Shown one piece after another: positions 11,141 through 20,946 of a stretch of DNA of 64,000 bases. The translations under genes and the position numbers were made by a program. Numbering within the stretch: position 1 is the stretch's first letter; every line of letters starts with the position of its first letter. This stretch comes from Amblyomma americanum (lineage: Eukaryota > Arthropoda > Arachnida > Ixodida > Ixodidae): NCBI RefSeq assembly GCF_052857255.1, contig NC_135498.1:118768281-118832280 (forward strand), written 5' to 3'. The notes under the pieces were generated by a model. It was not told the DNA's origin. It worked only from the letters and a program-made list of their open reading frames with translations, and searched no databases.

Positions 11141-11650
11141 GAGAAGGAGGAGGAGGAAAAACTTCATTTATATTTGATATTAAAATGTGTTATTAGCGGT
11201 CGCGGGCTGTCGTCTTCATCTTCCGATGAGTTATTGCAGCCCGTCTTAACAGGGTTGGGGCCCCTGGTCCAGGGCTCCACTGAGGTATGCCGCCAGGTAG
11301 GCTCTCCGCACCAATCCGCGCTGGAGGGCCGGGTCCTCGCTGGAGAGCATCCCCTCCCACTGTTACGCACTCGGGTTTTTGTTTATTGCAGCTAGATCCT
11401 TGTTTTTCTGACACACCCACGCGGTTTGGGAATCCTCCGCAGACTAAGGATACAAGTGAAGATAAGTGAAGATGCATTGCTTTTTTGCGGCCTCCGTCGC
11501 TAGGCGGGTGGCTTGCTGCTGGATGGCGGCGTCCTCGCTCCGCAGTGAAGCTTGTCAGGCTTCTGTATTGTGGACGTATAAGCCGCCGGCCGAGGAATCG
11601 GCGCATTCCCAAATTATGTGACGAAAAGTGCCCCTGTCAACACAATTCGC
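11141..11650 (-). pseudogene. I-like LINE C-terminus and 3' UTR
   Basis: The minus reading gives FRHIIWECADS, the gag-knuckle-like H-I-WEC signature found at the C-terminus of tick I/R1-like LINE ORF2, then ATRLATEAAKKQ and a 3' UTR ending tttttcctcctcc. Stops are present. Related C-terminal pieces occur at 30695-31000 and 53150-53230. Confidence 0.6.
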
Positions 11651-13359
11651 CATGAGGTACGAAATTGTGAGCTACCGTGTGGTGACGTCACGTCCGCCAT
11701 TTTAAGCCTGACCATTAATAAATAATAACTTAATTAGGCGATACTAGTGCCTTACATGTTGTACTCATCGAGCCCGTTATGAAATACCAATAGTGAGATT
11801 ATGACGTCATCGGGTAAATAAATACAAGCAATGAATTTATGCTTTACTATAACTAAATATTAGCTTCATTAGTTAATTTTTGTGTCTAACGAGTTATACT
11901 CATCTAGACGAGTCCAAATATCTAATTTCTTTTAAGACGGCCTCATTATTACTTAGTATAACCGAGTAATCATAGTCACGTGACTACCTAATTTTGACGT
12001 AACAAAATCAGTGCCCTGACCAATCATTCGCCTATTCGATATACTAATGACGTCACCAATCAATCACCAACTAGGATTCCGTATCGATTTACTATGGGTG
12101 GCCGCCATCTTGAATTCCTCGGTTTCACGCCGAATGGAGGTGGTAGCTGACCCCACGAAATCGAGAAACGTCGTGATTAAGAGCTAACGCTCTCAAAACT
12201 CTCTTGAAATATTTTGAAGGGCCATTTTTGTACTTTGCCTGTCTCGGTACTCGATTTCGCTTTGCTATTATTCTCCTAAGGTACATCAAGGCAGTGGGAT
12301 GCGCGAATCGCGAATTGCCAGGCTATTGCCGATCATTTTTACCGCTAACTGTTCTCAGTTCACAGTCCTGAATACATAATTTTAACGCGCGGTGAATAGC
12401 ACTGAATAGATATTGTCGCCCTGGACTGACGTCCTTTCCGACTTGGATATTATCAGTTTCCTTACAGATGTTAATTGTACCTATAAGGACGCTACAGTTG
12501 TTTTTTTCAGCAGCTTTGCATAATTATTTTCTAATCTCTGGAAAGGCAATGCCCACGGAACTGCTCTGGATTCAAAAAAGTGAAACGTGTTCTCCTACAA
12601 TACGCAGGACAATATCGGGGTTGCTTATAATTTGCGTATACCTTTATCACCTGGTTCAAGGTGCAAATATGGGCCACTGCCACTCGCCGTTAGGAAGGCC
12701 AGCCACCTTCGTTTGTCAACGAAATTCTAAGAACCCTCAAACTTTACAATGATTACCTTGGGGAAAGCCTAGCATGGTCATGGTATGTTTGCTGATGCAA
12801 GCTGTGCTACTCTGGTATCGAGAAATTCGTTTGCTCAGCTTATCCCGCTGTCTGGGGTATAGAAAATCTATCTTGAACTCTTTTATTACCTGTAGAGTAC
12901 TTTCAGCACTCAGCGCTAATTTCGCGGTGCTCAATGCACGGGAGGCAATGCAGGGAAATTTTAACAAAAAAAAACTGGTGATGATGACTGCCAGCAAAAA
13001 AACCCAGAGCATTATTACGGACGGAATTGTGTTCGTACCCTCGTCTTAGTCGGAATTGTTTTACGATTCGGCATGATTTACTCCTTCAGTTGATTAGAAC
13101 CACAATCCAGTGAAAAACTAATTTGGTTCACATGTGGAATAATTCGAACATTTGCCTATACTTAAACGCTCGGATAATGATGCGACACCTTCGGCAGCTC
13201 CTCGAAAGCTGCCAGGGCCACTCACGCCGGACGTCCATGAGAAGTTATCGCTCGGAATGTTCACGAAAATTTCATTTCACGTGCCGTGTGCTTATTTATT
13301 TCCTTTGTCTTCACTTTGTTCAGTCCTTCTCCTTGGCTGAAAGTCCGGCAACAAATACG
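11651..13359. other. Unassigned AT-rich DNA
   Basis: Three TGACGTCA palindromes (11683, 11802, 12048) lie in 11670-12060, which looks like an old DNA-transposon remnant. 12260-13359 holds short ORFs without recognisable domains. No gene is supported. Confidence 0.35.
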
Positions 13360-13711
13360 CATTTTTTTTTCTTATCGCATTCCTATCGTGGCAAGATCAG
13401 ACTGATTTGTGAAGCCTGAAGATTTAATGGGGTGCATTGTCTTCACTGAAATTTCTAGAATCGCCTAAATGCTAGCCTCAACGGAGTAACACTCAGAACA
13501 GCTTAATACAGACACTGAACTATTGAATTTTGCTTGCTTAAAGAAATACAGTTTCGAGTCATTTTTGTTGGATGAACACAAGCCACGCAGGGCAATTGCA
13601 TCTCGCGGCTTGTGCTCGGCAGCAAAATTTGGAATTCAAAATTTTATTTTCATTCGTGACGAACCCCATAGCTTAGCTACATGCATTCGACTATCACGGA
13701 TTTGCAAGAAT

Positions 13712-16203
13712 TGTGGGGACCTGCCCTGCAGCCCCCTGAGTTTGCTTTCCCGCGAGGCACCGTGCAGCAGCAGTCTCACCCCGAGGATGAACGCGTTCCC
13801 TTGTCAGTTACATCACCTGGCAAGAGAAGGCGCCAGCGTCGCTGCGCGGGAGACTGCTGAAGCCCGCCCGCGGGAGATGGGGTCTTTTTCGGCTGGGATA
13901 ATCAGCCTGAGCAGACGCGTCGCTCGGGGCTCCGCTCTTCGCCGGCGGGGCGAGGAAGCGACGGGGAGACAGGCTCCCGTACTCGTCCCGTCCATCCAGC
14001 CTTCGGAGTATATATCCCTTGCCCTAACGCGGGCGAACATTCGCTCGAAACCTTGCTGGTGAGTCGGACGACCTTGATTCATTAGCGTACCTTGTTGCTA
14101 GCTGGCGTTATTGTTTCTGTAGCAATAAATGCCTGTTTGTGTCAGCCAATGTGTCTTTCCTTTGTTCCCTCAGAGCAAGGCCGCCGTGGTCGGCGAGCGC
14201 TCGGTAGCGTACGCGATCACGGGGTGGGGGCCGGGCGGCTTTGAACCGTGTAAGCCGCGATTGAGTGGGGAGAACGTACTTATCTCCCAATATCAACCCC
14301 CACATCTGGCAGCCCAACGTGGGGCCTGCTCTTGGAACATTGGACGACTGTCGGTTAGGTTCGGGGAATGCTCCTTGTCCGGACTTGACAAGTGCTAGGC
14401 CTAGAGTGAATTTTGATCGCTAGGACCTGCGGCATGCTTTCTTGAGTGCGAGTATTGCGCTGCAGCATGTTTGAACTTTTCGACATGCTCAGCACATTTT
14501 TCCCTGGAGTTTCTTCGTGAGAATCACTTGGTCGGCATCGAGGGAGCGCCAGGCCTAGCGCCCGCGGAGTCGCCGAGCCCGAAGCGAGTGCGTACGGAAG
14601 CCGCGTGGGTGGTCCAAGTTTCTGTATATATTTTCTCTGCTGTCTCTTTTTCGACTCTGGGAGTCGCGGGTCCGGGAGCCGGGTGGCCTGGGGCCACGGG
14701 TGCCGCTACGAGCTCGCTGGTATTGCAGCTCGGCACCGGGCGCTCCGGCACCGTCCGATACGTTGGGCGCCGACCGCTCAGAAGCTGCTTTGTGCAGTGA
14801 GCGGGGTAGGACCACCTCACAAAGCTGACGTCTCCTCGCGGCTGCGCGCACATAACCCGTTTCGGGTCTTTGTTGTGGTCACGGTCGTTGTCGGCGTGGT
14901 AGTTAGGCCTGAGGCTTTTCGGAGCTGCCTGCACCACGTTAAAAGAGACACGGCCACCGGACCATGTCGTTGAGAGGGGGCGCACTTTGCTGCCAGACCG
15001 TTTCTTTTTTTCTTTGTAACCTCGCACGAACTGAGCAGACTCGTTCAACTCAAGAAAGGACTTTGTTCACTCGAACTTTGCGTTTGCACAGCCGCCGACA
15101 CGTTTTGCTAGCGAGTTAGGCATTGTGCCACGAGGCCCTTGCGGATGCCGTTTCCCCTCCCGTGACCTACGTTAAAGGCACGCCGAAAGCGTTTCGGCAA
15201 TTTTGCAGATCCGGTGGAGCCACCCAGGCTTGCTGTCCGGTGCACATCGTCTCGCTGCCACCTGCTGCGACGGAGGGGCCTGTATCCTGTTCGCCGCATC
15301 CATCCGGGGCAGCTGTGGTGAGACCAGTCAGCAGTCACCTCCGTCTGCTGCTGCCCTGGCGACTGCTGCAGGATCCTGGCCTACAGTTCTCCCACCGGCC
15401 TTCAATTCGCGGGCCTGCGGACACGGTAGTCCGCGGGCCATGCGAGTCGTCCCAGCGGAGACCTTCACGCCGCCTTCGGAATACCGCGGAAGTCTGCGTG
15501 GACGCTGTCGGCGTGACCTCCGCTGCAAGACGTGCCTCAAGGACATGAAGACCAGGAGACTGCTCCATAGCATGTACCTTCAGGCGCGTGGGTCTATTTA
15601 AGGTTTGGGGGGATGTGGGGACCTGCCCTGCAGCCCCCTGAGTTTGCTTTCCCGCGAGGCACCGTGCAGCAGCAGTCTCACCCCGAGGATGAAAGCGTTC
15701 CCTTGTCAGTTACATTACCTGGCAAGAGAAGGCGCCAGCATCGCTGCGCGGGAGACTGCTGAAGCCCGCCCGCGGGAGATGGGGTCTTTTTCGGTTGGGA
15801 TAATCAGCCTGAGCGGACGCGTCGCTCGGGGCTCTGCTCTTCGCCGGCGGGGCGAGGAAGCGACGGGGAGACATGCTCCCGTACTCGTCCCGTCCGGCCT
15901 TCGGAGTATATATCCCTTGCCCTAGCGCGGGCGAACATTCGCTCGGAACCTTGCTGGTGAGTCGGACGACCTTGATTCATTAGCGTAACTTGTTGCTAGC
16001 TGGCGTTATTGTTTCTGTAGCAATAAATGCCTGTTTGTGTCAGCCAATGTGTCCTTCCTTTGTCCCCTCAGAGCAAGGTCGCCGTGGTCGGCGAGCGCTC
16101 GGTAGCGTACGCGATCACGGGGTGGGGTCCGGGCGGCTTTGAACCGTGTCAGCCGCGATTGAGTGGGGAGAACGTACTTATCTCCCCAATACAAACCCCC
16201 ACA
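13712..16203 (+). mobile_element. Non-autonomous LTR retrotransposon with full LTRs and GAAT TSD
   Basis: Two direct repeats, 13712-14304 (593 bp) and 15614-16203 (590 bp), both start TGTGGGGACC and end CCCCCACA. They differ at about 18 positions by eye. Flanking GAAT occurs at 13708-13711 and 16204-16207; the empty site in copy B reads ttgcaagaatgcag. The primer-binding site at 14307-14325 (TGGCAGCCCAACGTGGGGC) matches the complement of a tRNA-Lys 3' end with one extra base. A purine tract (ggtttggggggA) precedes the 3' LTR. Each LTR has a TATATA (14009-14014) and an AATAAA (14124-14129). The 1.3-kb interior encodes no gag, RT or integrase that I can find, so mobilisation must be in trans. 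Confidence 0.92.
14307..14325 (+). promoter_or_regulatory. Primer-binding site (tRNA-Lys type)
   Basis: TGGCAGCCCAACGTGGGGC two bases inside the 5' LTR. It is complementary to the acceptor and T-arm end of eukaryotic tRNA-Lys(CUU) apart from one inserted A. Confidence 0.75.
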
Positions 16204-16384
16204 GAATGCAGGTTTCAAGGAATGAATGCAAGCTTCGCATTATAAGCTAAGGATTATTTCACTCACGTAGCGGTTGATGATTTTCGCTATAGGTTTATTG
16301 CTCGTTATTGGACTGGTATTAAGCAGCAATCCACATGTCTAAACCACTGAAATTTAATGTGAGAATGTCAGAGGCAGACACAAT

Positions 16385-16997
16385 AGAGAGAATTAGTTTC
16401 ACGTACGTAGAGGCTTCACGTACGTAGAGCTCTTACGGGTGACCAGTGCGCATGCGCAGAACGCAAAGGGTATGCGCGAGTCTCACGTACGTACGTGAGA
16501 TTCGGATTTTTACGTTGCGGTCTTTGCGTTGCTTGCGTACATAGCGTTGACAAACATGGCGGCGCCCTGCCCGCCGCTTCACAGCGATAACAGCTTCGTC
16601 GCTTATCCCTCGATGCGATATCGTGTTTTAAACTGTTGTATTCGCCTTCGATTTGCCCATTCTTACCCTCGCATAAGGTATCAAGCAACAAATAGCTTTT
16701 GTTTTTCAGACAGAAGGGCGATATTTCAGCTGTGAGGACTGACGAAGTAGCGTTGGTCGTCGTCATAGCAACGGTCTTGCGAGAGGACAGACCGATTGGC
16801 TTGGCTTAAAGATTTGTCTTGGATGATTTAGGCTACAACTAGTGACTGTGTTGCTTAGTAGATGGCGCTAGGAGTAACGCGCGGCCTGCGTCGCGTACGT
16901 GTAACTATAAGAGTTTCAAACGACCTGCGTGCAGGCTACGTAGACTTCTCACGTTTGCGTACGTGAATCCTTTACGTACGTGAAACTAAAACTGTCT
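16385..16997. mobile_element. TIR element (MITE-like), copy 1, AAT TSD
   Basis: 613 bp with terminal inverted repeats AGAGAGAATTAGTTTCACG and CGTGAAACTAAAACTGTCT extending inward through acgtacgtag. Flanked by AAT (16382-16384, 16998-17000); copy B of the surrounding block reads acacaatgtcaacg without the insertion. No transposase. The interior has several ACGTACGT palindromes. Confidence 0.85.
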
Positions 16998-17014
16998 AAT
17001 GTCAATGCGACAGT

Positions 17015-17559
17015 GGAGAGTTTTAGTTTCACGTACGTAGAGCTCTTACGGGTGACCAGTGCGCATGCGCAGAACGCAAAAGGTATGCGCGAGTCTCACG
17101 TAAGTACGTGAGATTCGGATTTTTACGTTGCGGTCTTTGCGTTGCTTGCGTACGTAGCGTTGACAAACATGGCGGCGCCCTGCCCGCCGCTTCACAGCGA
17201 TAACAGCCTGCTGTATTCGCCTTCGATTTGCTCATTCTTACCCTCGCATAAGGTTTCAAGCGACAAATAGCTTTTGTTTTTTAAACAGAAGGGCGATTTT
17301 TCAGCTGTTAAGCCTGACGAAGTAGCGTTGGTCGTCGTCATAGCAACTGTCTCGCTTTGAATGGCTTGACTTAGACTTGCTTGGATGATTTGGGCTACAA
17401 ACAGTGTCTGTGTTTCTTAGTAGATGGCGCTAGGCGTAACGCGCGGCGTGTTTCGCGTACGTGTAACTATAAGGGTTTCAAACCACCTGCGTGCAGGCTA
17501 CGTAGACTTCTCACGTTTGCGTACGTGAAGCCTCTACGTACGTGAAACTAAATCTCTCT
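17015..17559. mobile_element. TIR element (MITE-like), copy 2, AGT TSD
   Basis: 545 bp, same family as the element ending at 16997. TIRs are GGAGAGTTTTAGTTTCACG and CGTGAAACTAAATCTCTCT, flanked by AGT (17012-17014 and 17560-17562). It is shorter than copy 1 through internal deletion in the 16600 region. It lies 17 bp from copy 1 in the same target repeat. Confidence 0.85.
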
Positions 17560-17673
17560 AGTGTTAAGAAGCTCGTCCCGCTGAAAAGTCGGTGTCGACG
17601 GCGTCGGCCGTGAGCGAAAAATCGCCCCTCCTCCTCCTCCTCGTAATGTACGCCAGTGCCCCAACAGATGGCG

Positions 17674-18363
17674 CAAGGCGGATTTAAAGTGGTGGCGAAG
17701 GCTGGGCCGAAAAGTGGTTTAGCGCGACTGCAGCACAACCAGAGGATGGGGGGGCAAAACACTCATATAAAGAAATAATAAAGCTACAAAATTGGAATGT
17801 AATCTGCCAATAGAAAAGAAAAAATATATTAGCACCTTGTTTTATGAAAGAGGTAAGTCATTTTATTAAAACCTGGCAAATTTTGTATTTTTGCAACACT
17901 CTTGACCTGCCCCCTATTCATGAGTGTGCGGTGCATTACAGCGCGTCTTTGCAGGCCTTGTTTCGATACCCGGCTAACCCGGCCACGCCAGTGCCTGGAA
18001 GTGTTGCTGCCTTTCTATGCTGCCCCTCCTTTACCAGTCACTTTCATTGCGTTCCCAATTGCACATTAACAAGGCCATAACTACCAGGAACTCGAGCACA
18101 CAAGGCGAGCACATTTGACTGGCAAAGGTTGGGGCGCGCTGAAAGGCAGCAACCTTCGAGAGGTACGGGCTCGAAAACGCGGATTCTACAGAAAGACCGC
18201 TTTATAATTCGCGCCAAAGCATACGTATGCGTGACGTCATTCTACGTCACGTTTGCGTAGTTTGCCCCCCAAAATCCAGGGGGCGCTGGAGTGCCCACGA
18301 GCCGCCATTTTTTGGACCAATGGGCGTCTATGGAGCCTTCGCTACCAGTGTACATCTACCTTG
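17674..18363. mobile_element. hAT-like TIR element, 690 bp, GATGGCG TSD
   Basis: Ends CAAGGCGGATTTAAAGTGGT and, inverted, CAAGGTAGATGTACACTGGT; the TIR continues through GCGAAGGCT, about 30 bp with a few mismatches. Flanked by GATGGCG at 17667-17673 and 18364-18370; copy B has an uninterrupted agatagcgcgcgacg. CA...TG ends and a 7-8 bp duplication fit the hAT group, but no transposase is present to confirm it. Confidence 0.8.
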
Positions 18364-19035
18364 GATGGCGTGCGACGGCAGAGCAAGGAAGGGACGCCTG
18401 TCAGCTCGGAGGGAGGGAAAATGAAATGAAAATTGCTTTTAAGGAAAAGAGGTGAGCCCTATATATCACATATCTCTGTGGACACCCGAACCGCGCCGTA
18501 AGAAAGGAAACTACATGAAAATTGATTTTAAGGAAAGGAAGTGACGCGTCTGACATATCTCTAGATTGGAAGCAGCAGGCACGCAGGAATCACGCGGTGG
18601 GCGGCTAACAACGTAGCGCACATCCGAAGCGCGTTCACCACGGAACTTGCGGCTTGCTGCCCGTTTGTTCAGCCCGGAAGCTATGCTGGCGTTCGTGGCA
18701 TCGGGTTTGTCGAGAACTATGTGCCGACAAACTAAGACTGCGACTTGAGCCCCGCGCGTTTCGGCAAGGCTCCTGGCAGCACATCTACGTGGTTTGCCAC
18801 TCCGCCCGTCCGTTTCGTGCGTCCGTTTCACCGTACGTAATAGAGCGATTTGTCTAACGGGCCAGCCGTCGCGCCGAACGGGCGATGGCATTCCGTGGAC
18901 TCCCTCGCAGTGCGCCAACACGCTGTAGCATTCAACTCTTAAAGGCGAGGCTTAAGCGTCCTACATTTTTTTTTTTACAATGTGAATATGAGGCGACTGG
19001 GACGATGAATTTTGCAGTCCACCAAGTCCACGAAG

Positions 19036-19500
19036 CTTCGGCCCTTCAGTGATAAGGGCACTCGACTGCTGCGCCAGAGTACACGCGATCGATCCAGTCG
19101 GCTGAGGCAGCGTTTCGATAGAGCTTAACCGCAAACGCGCCAGTGTGTTGTGCGTTGTCAGTGGAGATTATGTAGTCCCAGATGGTCTAAATGATTCCGG
19201 AGCCCTCCACTACGGCACCTCCTTGTTCCTTCACTCCGTCCTTTATCCCTTCACTCACACCGCGGTTCAGGTGTCCCCGCACACATGTGAGGAAGTTACT
19301 GCGTCATTCCCTGTCTTCAAAAGTGTAAATTGTAAATTGGTTATTGGAGAAAGGAAATGACGGAGTATCTCACATCTCGGCGGACACCTGAACCGCACCG
19401 TAAGTGAACGGATAAAGGAGGAACTGACAGAAAAAAGGAAGAAATAGGTTCGTAGTGGAGGGCTCCGGAATAATTTCGAGTACCTTTGGATCTTTGACGT
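19036..19500. mobile_element. Old diverged SINEs, one forward, one inverted
   Basis: 19036-19318 is a forward, diverged Ruka-like SINE (cttcagtgataagggcactc head; ctccactacggcacctcc body). 19333-19500 is an inverted copy (ttggttattggagaaagg to tggatctttgacgtgcactg). Both are shared with copy B, so they predate the block duplication. Confidence 0.7.
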
Positions 19501-19744
19501 GCACTGACCAATTTTTGAAGCAAAAAGCTTCACTATGCTAGTCAACACCGCGCTTCGCGCGAGCCGCCGCATGTCAGAGCACGAGTGACGTCACGCACAA
19601 CGCAAGTGGCCTCCGCCGACTTCGTCGCCTGACCTTTCGCCGCTGCCGCACGTGACGTCCCGCGCGGCGCAGGTGGCCACTGCCGCGCGCTATGCGCCAT
19701 CGTTTGGCGTTCGCCGCAAGCGTGTGTTCATCGCGGAGGCCGAC

Positions 19745-20440
19745 TATATAACCGCTTGCCAGTAATATAACCGCGACTGTATAACCGCTTGACTATATAA
19801 CCGTGGGCTAGGCGGCTGTGCAACCGCCCAGTCTAACCCTTTCGCCTTCATCATGCAGATTCTTCTGGCCATCGTTGGCGTGGCCATTTCCGCCCTGCTG
19901 TCTGCGCGCCCTGGAACCGCAGTGCTTCCCAAGCATGCTGATGCCGGAAACAGCAACAGCCCCTGCTGCAATCCTACAGTCATGATTTCGCCATTTTCCG
20001 GAACGCCCCTCGGGCAACACTGGACACTACCGTATCTCTGGCAAGCGAAACTGCGAGCGACATCACCAGTGGAAGCTATAAAGAAGCAGCGTCCATCCGC
20101 GCCGCTCTGTGGGCTCGGCGGCTGTGCAACCGCACAGTCTAACCTTTTCGCCTTCATCATAATAATAATAATAATTGGTTTTTTGGGGAAAGGAAATGGC
20201 GCAGTATCTGTCTCATATATCGTTGGACACCTGAACCGCGCCGTAAGGAAAGGGATAAAGGAGGGAGTGAAAGAAGAAAGGAAGTAATAGGTGCCGTAGT
20301 GGAGGGCTCCGGAATAATTTCGACCACCTGGGGATCTTTAACGTGCACTGACAGCGCACAGCACACGGGCGCCTTAGCGTTTTTCCTCCATAAAAACGCA
20401 GCCGACGCGGTCGGGTTCGAACCCGGGTGCCTTCATCATG
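19745..20440 (+). repeat. 5' tandem monomers of LINE copy 1, with TATA-like run
   Basis: The motif ggcggctgtgcaaccgc-cag through ttcatcatgcag occurs at 19811-19858 and 20120-20160 (continuing at 20440 after the SINE), a spacing of 306 bp (102 codons). The upstream part has four tataaccg units. From ATG 19853 the frame is open across a full monomer. It begins MQILLAIVGVAISALL, a secretion-signal-like stretch, and would run in frame into the leader if the SINE were absent. Confidence 0.7.
20161..20428 (-). mobile_element. Ruka SINE truncated at the B box, 11-bp TSD
   Basis: Inverted SINE from the ATT tail to the B-box region (gggttcgaacccgg); the A box is absent. Flanked by GCCTTCATCAT at 20150-20160 and 20429-20439, an exact 11-bp target duplication. 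It interrupts the coding monomer of the host LINE. Confidence 0.95.
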
Positions 20441-20946
20441 CAGGTTGGTAATTTCTACAGCCTATTTGCTAAGAAAACTAGCTATTATCTCTTGCTACAG
20501 CTACCGAGCCCACAGAGATGTATCTGTATTAGTATTGAATGTGTTCATGTTTTCGATCCTTGTTACTTTTGGCTGGGGATATTGAATCTAACCCGGGACC
20601 TGATTTTGAAACCGTGCTTGCTGAGCTAAAGAAACTGTCTACCGGGCAATCTACACTTTTCTCAGAGATACAAGGCATGAAAAATCAACTTACGGCTACC
20701 GACGCGACAATCGCTGACTTATTAGCACGCATGTGTGTCCTTGAGGCACAAAACCAACTTATCATTGAGATTCAGTCGCGACTTGACTCGATGGAGACAG
20801 CGACAATGCAAATGTGCGCTCAGATAAAGAACCTTGAAGCTCGTGTTGATGACGCTGAGCACCGGTCACGTCGGAGCAATGTAAAATTTTATGCATTCCT
20901 GACACTAATCCTGCAGAAATTCACGCACAATCTGAGGAAGCTGTAA
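20438..20946 (+). pseudogene. LINE copy 1: leader, 2A-like motif and ORF1 coiled coil
   Basis: ATG at 20438 opens a leader (MQVGNFYSLFAKKTSYYLLL). A frame change just before 20575 moves the reading into AGDIESNPGP. DIESNPGP (20578-20601) matches the 2A ribosome-skipping consensus D(V/I)ExNPGP. After it comes a Leu-heptad coiled coil (LAELKKLSTGQ, then LLARMCVLEAQ, then LDSMETATMQM) and RVDDAEHRSRRSNVKFYAF, the start of an RRM-type ORF1 domain. The reading stops at 20946. The order and several residues match the minus copy. Confidence 0.8.

Larger units (their letters stand above)
13360..19500 (+). repeat. Duplicated repeat block, copy A (heavily inserted)
   Basis: Aligns with copy B at 58426-60290 in the segments 13360-13711, 16204-16384, 16998-17014, 17560-17673, 18364-18750 and about 18975-19500. 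The gaps in the alignment are separate insertions (LTR element, two TIR elements, a hAT-like TIR element). A further 220 bp at 18750-18970 is either an insertion here or a deletion in copy B. The block contains old inverted and forward SINE bodies. Confidence 0.85.

Noticed and set aside
13523..14062. 179-codon ORF
   Set aside because: It spans the border between the repeat block and the 5' LTR, has no domain, and its second half repeats in the 3' LTR.
14524..15048. Minus-strand 174-codon ORF inside the LTR element
   Set aside because: Starts in the interior leader, has no retroelement motif, and antisense ORFs here follow the GC content.
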